From the IMG/VR virus record IMGVR_UViG_3300034190_002406, positions 1-48,423 of that record: DNA of 48,423 nucleotides; one strand, written 5' to 3'. Origin of the DNA: a virus. The notes beneath the pieces are model-generated. The model worked only from the letters and a program-made list of their open reading frames with translations, searched no databases and was not told the DNA's origin. Below are positions 1 through 8,278 of this stretch, piece after piece. Position numbers and translations under genes: made by a program. The number at the start of each line of letters is the position of its first letter. Positions within the stretch are counted from its first letter, which is position 1.

Positions 1-58
1 TATTACACTAACTAAGTGCTAAACTTTTACACAGTATTACCAATTAGTTTAGGCACCT

Positions 59-514
59 ATGACAGATGAAACCCCTAAGTTTCGTACTGTCCTGCTAACT
101 CCCCCGGAAGTTTTACATGTATGGCCCTCAATAGAGGCAGGGATAGCTAATGCGCTTTCCCACGGCGTCGAAGAGATGTCGGCATTTGACATCTTCAAGG
201 CGGCTATTAACGGCACAGTATTTATCTGGGTCGCTTTGGATCGGGATAGCAGGATAGTCCACACAGCTACACTAAGATTTCTGGTTCAAGGTTCTATTAA
301 GACCTGCCAGATCATTACACTGCACGAAGACGGTGTTTCACTCAAGCAGGTCGAAGAAGATCATAGATTGTTTGAGGACTTTGCCAAAAAGAACGGCTGT
401 TCGCATCTTCAGGTATGGGGGCGCAAGGGCTGGTTAAGACGCCTTCAGACGTTCAGTTCTAGGCAAGGCAACAAATACAAAACACAATATTATGTATTCG
501 ACATGGAGATTTAG
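59..514 (+). CDS. Probable internal virion protein (T7 gp13 position), 151 aa
   Basis: A 151-residue soluble protein with no signal peptide or membrane segment. An AGG ribosome site lies 6 bases before the ATG, and the stop codon directly abuts the next ATG. Its mixed alpha/beta pattern and its place at the head of the internal-protein genes resemble the small acyltransferase-fold protein at the gp13 position of T7-like phages. I see no certain acetyl-CoA motif, so the acyltransferase idea is inference. It could also be a tail-fibre accessory protein, since the fibre gene probably lies just upstream once the genome is circularised. Confidence 0.55.
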   Translation: MTDETPKFRTVLLTPPEVLHVWPSIEAGIANALSHGVEEMSAFDIFKAAINGTVFIWVALDRDSRIVHTATLRFLVQGSIKTCQIITLHEDGVSLKQVEEDHRLFEDFAKKNGCSHLQVWGRKGWLRRLQTFSSRQGNKYKTQYYVFDMEI

Positions 515-1978
515 ATGCAACTGTATAACCCTTTTTTGCCCTATCGGTATCTGCACCCACGGGCTTCTGGCCTGATTGCCTATAAGGGCGGCGGCGGCGG
601 CGGCGGCGCTTCTGCGGAACAAGTGGACGAAAGTGTTCAGGGCGGTGTGACCGCTGTTAACGAGAACACTAATGCCGGTTTTGCAGAAACTGCGGCTGTG
701 GGTGAGACAATCACTGACAACCAAGCCGCGATGGCGGGCAATCAAAATACGATGATGGGCAATCAGGATACTATGTTGTCTAATCAAAACAACCTATCCA
801 CGGGTCAAAGCAACCTTAGTACTCAGATCGCTTCTATCCCGCAGACACGGGTTGTAAACCAAACAGTAGACACCTCTGGCATCGAAAACCGTATTGGTAG
901 CCTCGAAGGTGTGACTGACACTGGATTTGCTTCTGTGAATGACAGCTTATCCGGTGTACGAGGTTCTGTAAATTCAGGATTTTCTGGCGTTAATAATAGC
1001 CTAAACGATATCGATGGGAATATCACGGCTACCGGTAACAAGGTAAGTGATCTGTCTGATAATGTTAACTTACAGTTTGGTGCTGCGAATGAGGCTATTA
1101 CCAATCTCGGATCCGCTACTGGTGCTGGGTTCTCTGGGCTGAATCAAAATGTAAACACTGGATTTGCAAATCAGGCAGATACACTTGGGACAATGTCTAC
1201 TGACATCCTTAGCGGTCAGAATAACATTAATAGCCTTTTGGACACTATTGGAAACAACCAGAACACCTACTACGGTGGATTGGCGCAGGGCCAGCAAGAA
1301 ATCTTAGGTGGTGTTGGTGGTATTCAAGATACCTTTAGCCAATTCCAGAACCAATACACTGACGATACAGCCCTGGCCAACCAATCCCGTGCAAGGATGG
1401 AAGATACGGTTGAAGGAGGCTTTAACCTGGTTCGTGATGACATGGCCAATACAGCGGACGCTGCAAGCCGCGAACGTATAGACATCAGGGGTGCGGTCGC
1501 TCAAGGTACAGCGGATATCCAAGATCAGCAACAGTATATACAAAACGACTTTGGACGTACTCTTAAAGGTATAGCAGCCGGTATTCCTGCACAAACACAA
1601 CGGGATGCTGCAGGCCGGGCCGACATCATTAACCGTCTAGATACTGTACGTAACGTACTGGCCTCACAAGGAAATAACATAGATGGATCAATTCGCGAGC
1701 AGTACACGAAGCTCGCCAACTCGTTTGATCAAAACGGGAAGCTAATCCAAGAAAGCGTTGACCAAGCAGGTAATACAACGCGCCGACAAATGGATGCACA
1801 AAACAATCTACTGATGGCCACATTTAACAATACTGGGCAGGTCCTTGATCAATCTGCACTTAATGTGAACCAGCTTTTGGGAGCAATGGACAACTTAGGG
1901 TACACGGCTAATCAACCTTCCGCAGTCCCCAGTGGACTTATGGCGCGGGAAGATCCGTTTTTCTCAACATCTGGATAA
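515..1978 (+). CDS. Glycine/asparagine-rich virion protein with coiled-coil-like repeats, 487 aa
   Basis: The start is chosen from a GGAG site 6 bases upstream, directly after the previous stop. The N-terminus carries seven consecutive Gly residues. Residues about 70-95 contain repeated GNQ-x-TM units. Residues about 125-230 repeat degenerate units of the form GFxxVNxSLxxVxGxV, with regular hydrophobic spacing typical of a trimeric fibre or coiled coil. The C-terminal half is rich in Gln, Asn and Asp and has no enzymatic motif. Position and composition suggest an ejected internal protein or tail-spike-like fibre component. Identity is inferred from context only. Confidence 0.6.
   Translation: MQLYNPFLPYRYLHPRASGLIAYKGGGGGGGASAEQVDESVQGGVTAVNENTNAGFAETAAVGETITDNQAAMAGNQNTMMGNQDTMLSNQNNLSTGQSNLSTQIASIPQTRVVNQTVDTSGIENRIGSLEGVTDTGFASVNDSLSGVRGSVNSGFSGVNNSLNDIDGNITATGNKVSDLSDNVNLQFGAANEAITNLGSATGAGFSGLNQNVNTGFANQADTLGTMSTDILSGQNNINSLLDTIGNNQNTYYGGLAQGQQEILGGVGGIQDTFSQFQNQYTDDTALANQSRARMEDTVEGGFNLVRDDMANTADAASRERIDIRGAVAQGTADIQDQQQYIQNDFGRTLKGIAAGIPAQTQRDAAGRADIINRLDTVRNVLASQGNNIDGSIREQYTKLANSFDQNGKLIQESVDQAGNTTRRQMDAQNNLLMATFNNTGQVLDQSALNVNQLLGAMDNLGYTANQPSAVPSGLMAREDPFFSTSG
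587..607 (+). repeat. (GGC)7 trinucleotide tract
   Basis: Seven perfect GGC units sit in frame in the virion protein gene and encode seven glycines. The length is a multiple of three, so slippage would change linker length without breaking the frame. Confidence 0.9.
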
Positions 1979-1981
1979 ATA

Positions 1982-2713
1982 ATGCACCCACAATCAATCT
2001 CTGAAGAAGGTATCGAACTCATTAAGCGGTTCGAAGGCCTACACCGCGTAGGTAAAGATGGTAAGGTACGAGCGTACCGTTGCCCGGCAAATAAGTGGAC
2101 TTGTGGCTGGGGTTCGACTAAGGGCGTCCGGTCTAATACAATATGGACAACCTCTGAAGCTGAAGAACGCCTACGTTTGGACGTAGCTGAGCATGAAAGC
2201 ATCGTTAAGCAGCATGTTTCTGTACCCCTCACTCAAGGCCAGTATGACGCAATAGTAAGTTTCGTCTACAATCTCGGTGGCGGTAACTTCCGTAGCAGCA
2301 CACTTTTAAAGAAACTTAACAAGGGCTTATACGATGATGTCCCTGAACAGCTTATGCGATGGAACAAAGCTCGAGTAGAGGGCAAGCTCACAGCCTTGAA
2401 AGGCTTAACACGCCGCCGTGCAGCTGAGGCTGCTATCTTTTCGGCTGATGCTAAGCTTCCCTCCGACGAGGGTGGGCCTATTGGGCCTCAGAAAGTAACA
2501 GCCGCGGCGGCTAAACCATTAACTAAAAGTAAGACGATTGCTGGTGCGGGTATTGCTGGTGCAGCTACTGCGCTGGGCGAGATCACACCTCAAATTCAAG
2601 CGCTGGTTCCCTACTCGTCTAGCATGAAGACTATCTTCTTGTTGTGCGCAATCGGAGGTATCGCGTTAGCTGCCTACGCTAGGTTTAAGGATCATAAAGA
2701 AGGCGTCCACTGA
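1982..2713 (+). CDS. Endolysin, glycoside hydrolase family 24 lysozyme with C-terminal membrane segment
   Basis: Cleaves the peptidoglycan sugar backbone at the end of infection. The N-terminal half is a phage lysozyme domain: ELIKRFEG with catalytic Glu18, then AYRC (Cys34 in place of the usual Asp) and Thr40 in WTCGWGST. The family spacing is Glu-8-Asp/Cys-5-Thr; here about seven extra residues lie between Glu18 and Cys34. A second conserved block is YDAIVSFVYNLGGGNFRSSTLL. Residues about 165-240 form a tail not found in T4 lysozyme, ending in a hydrophobic helix (TIFLLCAIGGIALAAYARF) and a short charged end. I see no separate holin, so this tail may control release. The gene overlaps the i-spanin start by one base (TGATG). 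Confidence 0.9.
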   Translation: MHPQSISEEGIELIKRFEGLHRVGKDGKVRAYRCPANKWTCGWGSTKGVRSNTIWTTSEAEERLRLDVAEHESIVKQHVSVPLTQGQYDAIVSFVYNLGGGNFRSSTLLKKLNKGLYDDVPEQLMRWNKARVEGKLTALKGLTRRRAAEAAIFSADAKLPSDEGGPIGPQKVTAAAAKPLTKSKTIAGAGIAGAATALGEITPQIQALVPYSSSMKTIFLLCAIGGIALAAYARFKDHKEGVH

Positions 2714-2955
2714 TGTTTATCTTCAGTAAGATCAAACTCTACATAATTGCAGCTTTGGGCCTTCTGCTTCCAATTCTCTACGTCCTGGGACGCAAGGATG
2801 GAAAGACCTTGGAGAAAGGTAAAGTGATTGCCGACGAACTCCAGGCTCAAAAGAAAGCCGCAGATTTTTACAAAGCGATGTCTGAACATGATAAAACTCA
2901 TATTCCCACTAATAGTGGTGAGCTTGCTGACAGGTTGCGCAAGCACGGTCTATAG
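2713..2955 (+). CDS. Rz: i-spanin (Rz-like), 80 aa
   Basis: An N-terminal transmembrane helix (KLYIIAALGLLLPILYVLG) is followed by a charged, heptad-like region, the layout of an inner-membrane spanin subunit. It is short for an Rz protein (lambda Rz is about 150 aa). It follows the endolysin with a one-base overlap, and its 3' half contains the start of the outer-membrane partner in another frame. Together the pair would fuse inner and outer membranes after the wall is cut. The assignment rests on topology and nesting. Confidence 0.75.
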   Translation: MFIFSKIKLYIIAALGLLLPILYVLGRKDGKTLEKGKVIADELQAQKKAADFYKAMSEHDKTHIPTNSGELADRLRKHGL

Positions 2956-3139
2956 GACCAAGCTCGAAGTCTACTGTCCTTCCATAATACCATACCCTCA
3001 GGATCTAACAAACGTCTTATCAGACGAGATCGAGGGCCTGAAGGACACCTCAGTAATCCCTATCTTCATAGCCGATTACACCGAACTACGAGACGAAATA
3101 CGTACATGCGAAAGTGAGAGGGCTAAACTAAATGGCTAA
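2888..3139 (+). CDS. Rz1: o-spanin (Rz1-like lipoprotein), 83 aa
   Basis: Starting at the internal ATG at 2888 gives MIKLIFPLIVVSLLTGCAS, a classic lipoprotein signal with lipobox LTGC. A longer reading from 2828 would put 20 basic residues before the signal and is unlikely. The mature part contains a Pro-Tyr-Pro segment and two further cysteines. The first 68 bases overlap the i-spanin gene in a different frame, and the end overlaps the next gene by 8 bases. Most Rz1 proteins are strongly proline-rich; this one is only mildly so. Confidence 0.78.
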   Translation: MIKLIFPLIVVSLLTGCASTVYRTKLEVYCPSIIPYPQDLTNVLSDEIEGLKDTSVIPIFIADYTELRDEIRTCESERAKLNG

Positions 3140-5519
3140 TAAAAATATGCAGGGTAAGCAGTCCGCTCCTCGTTACGCATCTATCATGGGTCAGCCGCAC
3201 ATGCTGGCCTACATCAACCGAGATGAAGAGAAGATGATCCGTAAGGCTGGGGGTGCGGGTACGCCTGGTCCTGGGGGTGTTCCTGCATACTGGACGCTAA
3301 CAGAGCCTAGTACCTGGGCAGGCGGATCTAACTATGAGGAAGGTGCAGGCTTTCAGGGCGTGGGAAATTTCAATGCCTCTGACAACAACACTAACCCCAC
3401 CAGTAATGATGATGACAACAACTCACCAGCATCCACTAACACCACAAACACTGATACCGAGTGGAAGACAACCACTATGCATGGTCAGACGGTGCAGTAT
3501 ACCGGAACACCTGGCCAGGGTGATTTCTACCTGAAAGATCCTGGCTACATGGACCCATACGAATACATGGACCTCATTGGAGCTGATTACGATAAGGACG
3601 GCAAATGGAGCTACGACAACAAAGATGGATCTACAGTTTACTCTGATAATGCGGCCTTTGACATGTCGCACTATACTAAAGATGAAGATCATGCTGCAGA
3701 CGTAGCCTTCTATACTGCAAACCCAGACGCAACCATCACCACTGAACAGTATGGTAAAGCTATAGCTGTCTCTAAGGCGCTTAATGTTGCCACGGGTGTA
3801 CTTGGCCTAGGTTATAAAGCTATTGCTGAGCTTCAGCGCCGGGGGTTGTTGCCCGGAAACACGGCTACAAGCTATTTTACAGAGAACAATATACCCGAAA
3901 CAACCCAAACCGATACAGACAACACTATTATCGAGATGGCTGAAGCCGGAGCTACTAATGAGGAAATCGAGTCAGAGCTAAAAAGAATTACAGCTCAAGA
4001 GTCGATTGAAAATAAAAAGCTTGGCCTCGACGCGATGTCGGATGCAGCCTATGGCGATAGTAATGTGGCGGACGTTACTGCAAACCCGTCTTCCTATTTC
4101 TCAGATACGTATATGGGGGATCGTGTACCCGACATTGATCCTAATGCTGCCGGTACTTCTATAGACAAAGCGGACTATCAGATGTCTGGGCAGGCTCCTG
4201 TGCCTATTGAGACAGTAGGATCTACAGCTACTACTGATAACATTGCCGCCCAGAGTGCGGAGGGGTACAACGTACAGACGGTAGACAATACGCTTACTGG
4301 AGAGGCCTATAAGGCAAATGCACAGACGGGCGAGATTACCAGTAATTCTACTGTAGATGCCGCCGCTAACACTATCAACATTGAAGAGACTGCCACAGGC
4401 TTAAACGCGGTTGGTAAGGCCCTGGATAATTTTGCTAGCGTGGATACTTCCCGTATCATTGATACAAGTACGGTGCAGGGTAAGCTGCTAGCGGATAGTC
4501 TAGGTAAAAACAACTATGTGAACAGTAACGCTACCATCAAAGGCCAGCTAAAGATCATCTCGGAAGAATTCACCGATAGCCAGGGTAATCCCCGCATTCC
4601 TGCATGGGCACAATCTACTGCACGAAATGTAAGCAGAACTATCTCGTTTAAAGGCATGACAGGTACAGCCGCCATTGCCACACTGTCTAACGCTTTGATG
4701 GAGAGCACATTAGGTATTGCCGAAAAGGAAGCCCAATTCTTCCAGACACTTTCCTTGGAAAATCTAAGCAACGAACAAGAGTCAGTTATTCAGAAGGCAT
4801 CTGTTCTTTCAAATATGGAGCTTGCTAACCTGGATGCTAGAATGGCAGCGGCTGTACAGAACGCCAAGTCGTTTCTTCAGATGGATTTGTCTAACTTAGA
4901 TAACCGGCAACAGGCGGAGATACTTAATACTCAGACCCGTGTAGATGGCATCTTTGAAGACGCTAAATCTATAAACGCTGAGCGGTTCTTTTCCGCGGAT
5001 GCAGCCAATGATTTTAAGAAATTTTATGATGAACTAAAGTACCAGGCCGATAAACACCGGGCCGACTCTGTGAACGAAATGAACCGCTTTAACACAGGTG
5101 AAACCAACACAGGTAGGCAGCTTCAGGCTGATCGAGATCTTAACCGAGAAAAATTCTACACGGACCTTCAGTATAACATAGATTTAAGCAATGCGGATTG
5201 GCGGCAAAAAGTTACGCTAGCTGAGTATGATGTAGAGTGGGATGCGGCACGCCTGGACGCAGAAAATATGTTCTCACTTAAATCCGAAAGCCTTAACCAG
5301 ACTTGGGATCGAGAAGACGCATACTTTGATAGCATTTGGAAGAGCTCTGAGACTGAGCTGAAGCGGCTTGTTGACTTATATCAGATCGACAAAACGTATG
5401 AGACCGAAATGCGTAAGATCAATAACGACGAAGCTATAGCCCAGGGCGGGGCAGATTACGAACTATTTAAGATGGTTGATGATGTCCTGGATAGCGATAT
5501 CTGGGATGCGTTTGCCTAA
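3132..5519 (+). CDS. Large internal/structural virion protein, 795 aa
   Basis: Soluble, Asn/Thr/Asp-rich N-terminal third (a run of NTN and DDD residues near 80-110), then a long Ala/Glu/Gln-rich helical region from about residue 500 to 780 with strong coiled-coil character. It contains no catalytic motif that I recognise. Its position after the lysis genes and before three other long helical proteins suggests an internal core or ejected protein, comparable to T7 gp14-gp16. Homology to a named family cannot be claimed. The start overlaps the o-spanin gene by 8 bases. Confidence 0.6.
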   Translation: MANKNMQGKQSAPRYASIMGQPHMLAYINRDEEKMIRKAGGAGTPGPGGVPAYWTLTEPSTWAGGSNYEEGAGFQGVGNFNASDNNTNPTSNDDDNNSPASTNTTNTDTEWKTTTMHGQTVQYTGTPGQGDFYLKDPGYMDPYEYMDLIGADYDKDGKWSYDNKDGSTVYSDNAAFDMSHYTKDEDHAADVAFYTANPDATITTEQYGKAIAVSKALNVATGVLGLGYKAIAELQRRGLLPGNTATSYFTENNIPETTQTDTDNTIIEMAEAGATNEEIESELKRITAQESIENKKLGLDAMSDAAYGDSNVADVTANPSSYFSDTYMGDRVPDIDPNAAGTSIDKADYQMSGQAPVPIETVGSTATTDNIAAQSAEGYNVQTVDNTLTGEAYKANAQTGEITSNSTVDAAANTINIEETATGLNAVGKALDNFASVDTSRIIDTSTVQGKLLADSLGKNNYVNSNATIKGQLKIISEEFTDSQGNPRIPAWAQSTARNVSRTISFKGMTGTAAIATLSNALMESTLGIAEKEAQFFQTLSLENLSNEQESVIQKASVLSNMELANLDARMAAAVQNAKSFLQMDLSNLDNRQQAEILNTQTRVDGIFEDAKSINAERFFSADAANDFKKFYDELKYQADKHRADSVNEMNRFNTGETNTGRQLQADRDLNREKFYTDLQYNIDLSNADWRQKVTLAEYDVEWDAARLDAENMFSLKSESLNQTWDREDAYFDSIWKSSETELKRLVDLYQIDKTYETEMRKINNDEAIAQGGADYELFKMVDDVLDSDIWDAFA

Positions 5520-5539
5520 TCGTAAGCATAGGATCTACC

Positions 5540-5710
5540 ATGAAACTTAAAAAAATTATCACTAAGTCTATACGGTCTTACTACAATGGTGAGCTACCCA
5601 TGCAGACAATAGAGGCCTCTGGAAAGCCTTTTATCTACACGATGGAATTCTTTGACATGTTGGCAGAACAAGATCTTGAAGTAGGGGAAACTGATGCTGA
5701 GCAAGAATAA
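5540..5710 (+). CDS. Small hypothetical protein, 56 aa
   Basis: Starts MKLKKIITKSIRSYYNGELP and ends in an acidic stretch (EQDLEVGETDAEQE). It fills the gap between two structural genes and overlaps the next gene by 17 bases in another frame, suggesting translational coupling. A GGA lies about 6 bases before the ATG. Basic N-terminus and acidic C-terminus; function unknown. Confidence 0.6.
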   Translation: MKLKKIITKSIRSYYNGELPMQTIEASGKPFIYTMEFFDMLAEQDLEVGETDAEQE

Positions 5711-6251
5711 CCGAAAAAAATTCGATGATCCTATCCCTGGTGAAAACTTCACTTCTGACACTAAGAATTATCCCTGGCACCGACCCCCAACTCACAACAG
5801 CTTAGATGAAGTCGTAGGGTCTATGGTTAAAAACCTTAATAAGCCTGAAAAGACTGCGCTTGTTATTGCTTTGCTTGAGACTAACGAGACTATCCTGGAT
5901 GTCGTAACAGGCCTAATCCGTATTGGAGTGGCTAGCGGTCGTATGTCTATAGACATGGGCATACTAGCCGCAGGCCCTATGGCACGTATGGTCGAGGTTA
6001 TCGCTGACAAAGCTGAGATTGAGTACGATAGGGGCTGGAGCCAAAAGCCACGCCTGGTCACCTCCGAACTGTTACGGGCTATGGGCGGCAGGGTTGATCC
6101 TAACGAAGTGGACGAGGACGAACTGGACGCCGTTGAACAGGATGAACCAGATACGGAAGGCCTAATGACCCTGTCAGATGACGCCGCCTCGCAAGAGCAG
6201 CAACTAGAAATGCTAGGCTCAGAAATTTCAGAAGATGAGGATCTAGTATAA
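5694..6251 (+). CDS. Hypothetical virion-cluster protein, 185 aa
   Basis: The N-terminal 50 residues are polar and basic. Residues about 45-120 form alternating helices (KTALVIALLETNETILDVVTG and following), and the last 55 residues are extremely acidic (NEVDEDELDAVEQDEPD and similar). It lies between long structural genes with one-base overlaps, so it is co-translated with them. The acidic tail could mark a chaperone or assembly factor; that is inference. Confidence 0.6.
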   Translation: MLSKNNRKKFDDPIPGENFTSDTKNYPWHRPPTHNSLDEVVGSMVKNLNKPEKTALVIALLETNETILDVVTGLIRIGVASGRMSIDMGILAAGPMARMVEVIADKAEIEYDRGWSQKPRLVTSELLRAMGGRVDPNEVDEDELDAVEQDEPDTEGLMTLSDDAASQEQQLEMLGSEISEDEDLV

Positions 6252-8278
6252 TGGGTATGCGACGAGCAGGCTTTATGGCCGCTAGAAAAGAAGACAGGCT
6301 TGCCCAAGAGGCGCGTGACGAGGCTAAAAGTTTACGCGATGATACATATCAAAGGCAGCTTGAACGAGATGATATGGCACACCAGCGCCAACTTGATCTT
6401 CTAGACGTTAGACAGAATAACGCCCTGAAGCTAAGCGGCATTGCGGAATCTAAAGCACAGAAAAAAGCAGATGCAAAAATGCGTAGGAAAGTAGACGCAT
6501 TTATTAGGGTTAGAGGCCTAGCAGATACTCCTGCGGTAAGATCTGAGATTACTTCGGGTTTTGAATTATACGGAACTGAAAAATTTCTAGAAGGCGTAAA
6601 ATCAGGAAGATTTAGATTAGAAAGCCCAGGAGGTAATCCACCTCCCCCTCCTGTAACCGACCCCAACAACATAGGAGTGGAAGTAGACGCTACTGATGAT
6701 ACTTCAGAACTATCAGTAGCACCTGATGCGTTGTCTGTAGGTGTTCCCGCGGTGGAGCCTAATCCTGTAAGCGTACAGTCTGAACTAAGCTTATCAGATA
6801 CTGATGCTCAGATGGCAGCTATCACCGAGGAGCCTTCTAGTGGTGAGGGTCTGAATGCATCTGAGGGGCCTGTAGAGGGCGCTGAGGACGTTCCAGTAGC
6901 CCCGCCCGGCTCACCTCTAGATAATACGGTAGAAGCTGCTCCAGACGGCCCTCTGATCTCGTATGACAACAACCCATATATTAAGCTCGAAGATTACGCA
7001 GGCCAGGACTCAAAAACCTTGGCGCAAAGCATTAGGATGCTGGAGCAAAAAGGCTACAGTGCTGAAGAGTTAGCTCCCCTAAAGGCAGAGCTCGATTTTG
7101 TTAAGAAAGCTGAAGTAGATCCAGTAGATGGGTTTGCCTCTATGCTACTTGAGGCTGATAGCTTCGGTAAACTGGCATCACTCCAGGGTAACCTAAACAC
7201 TCAGTTGGCTGAAGAAACCATCACGTTGGCAGAGCACACTAGCCGTAGCGCTGAAGTAACCAATACCATGAATACCTTGGTAGATATTAACCGTAAGAAC
7301 GCCGAGAAAGACGGTGATCCCTTAATGTTCGCCTCATTCACTCCTACCGGATCTATAGGTGCGGCAGGGCAGATGGTTTATCCAAGAGACGGTAAATACT
7401 ACGATGCAGCAAACAACGAAGTAGATATTTCTACGGGCCGAGTTTTACCTGCCGATGGTTATGAGACCTTTGTGCGTAACTACAACAACGCGGCACAGAA
7501 AATTGCTACAGATGTTGATCAGGGTGTAGGAGCTGTCCAAGCACTGTCTGACTATCGTACCTTGGTTATCACCGCGCCTCAGGGACTTAACCCATATCTC
7601 AGCGTTGCAGGTAAGCTTGTAGCGGAGGCTAACTCTATTAAGAGTGCCTTTGAAGGCGTTGTTAGTGGTGAGTATGGCTACTCTACTTTTGAGAATAGTG
7701 TCATGAGCACTATCCGGGATCTATCTGCAGAAGATAAGAAGATTGCTAGAGCACAGCTCAGAGCTGCCTACGCAATGGCGGCGTTTGCAGGATCGTCGGG
7801 GCAGGCTTTGTCTGACCGCGAGTTGATGATGAACTTGGAGAATATTGGTAAAGGAATTACAGATCCGAGAAAGGTCGTGGGGCTACTCAATACTTCGATG
7901 CAGGAAATTGTTACTCGCACCGAGCAGACACGGTCCACCAAGTTTAACAGCTTCATCGCTTCTGAAGAGCTTAAAGGAACTATGTCTACAACCCCAATCG
8001 GTATGAATTTTACGGATTATCTACCAAACGTCTTGGATTACGACACACAGGTGTCTTTGAAAGATGCGCTGGCAAATGAGACCGAGTATGCTTACAAATC
8101 AGCTGGAGCTACGGCGTCTTCAATTGATTTTTCAGACATACCAAACATCACCTTTGGCCAGTTCGTAGAATTCCTGAAAACTAAGCCTATGGCAGACCCT
8201 TCACAAGGTACTTTTTACGACAACTTTACAGAAGACGAACTTCGTAAGTTCTTCAAAGACAACGGAGGTAAACTATAA
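6251..8278 (+). CDS. Internal/structural virion protein, 675 aa
   Basis: The first 80 residues are a highly charged helix (repeated RDEAKSLRDD / RQLERDD patterns). A Pro/Ser/Glu-rich low-complexity linker follows at about 130-230, then a mixed helical domain to the end. No enzymatic motif is visible. Start and stop overlap the neighbours by one base (TAATG). Probably an ejected core protein in the same assembly as the genes on either side. Confidence 0.55.
   Translation: MGMRRAGFMAARKEDRLAQEARDEAKSLRDDTYQRQLERDDMAHQRQLDLLDVRQNNALKLSGIAESKAQKKADAKMRRKVDAFIRVRGLADTPAVRSEITSGFELYGTEKFLEGVKSGRFRLESPGGNPPPPPVTDPNNIGVEVDATDDTSELSVAPDALSVGVPAVEPNPVSVQSELSLSDTDAQMAAITEEPSSGEGLNASEGPVEGAEDVPVAPPGSPLDNTVEAAPDGPLISYDNNPYIKLEDYAGQDSKTLAQSIRMLEQKGYSAEELAPLKAELDFVKKAEVDPVDGFASMLLEADSFGKLASLQGNLNTQLAEETITLAEHTSRSAEVTNTMNTLVDINRKNAEKDGDPLMFASFTPTGSIGAAGQMVYPRDGKYYDAANNEVDISTGRVLPADGYETFVRNYNNAAQKIATDVDQGVGAVQALSDYRTLVITAPQGLNPYLSVAGKLVAEANSIKSAFEGVVSGEYGYSTFENSVMSTIRDLSAEDKKIARAQLRAAYAMAAFAGSSGQALSDRELMMNLENIGKGITDPRKVVGLLNTSMQEIVTRTEQTRSTKFNSFIASEELKGTMSTTPIGMNFTDYLPNVLDYDTQVSLKDALANETEYAYKSAGATASSIDFSDIPNITFGQFVEFLKTKPMADPSQGTFYDNFTEDELRKFFKDNGGKL

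Noticed and set aside
5792-6307. Leftward 171-aa ORF
   Set aside because: Serine-rich shadow of the acidic virion-cluster gene on the other strand.
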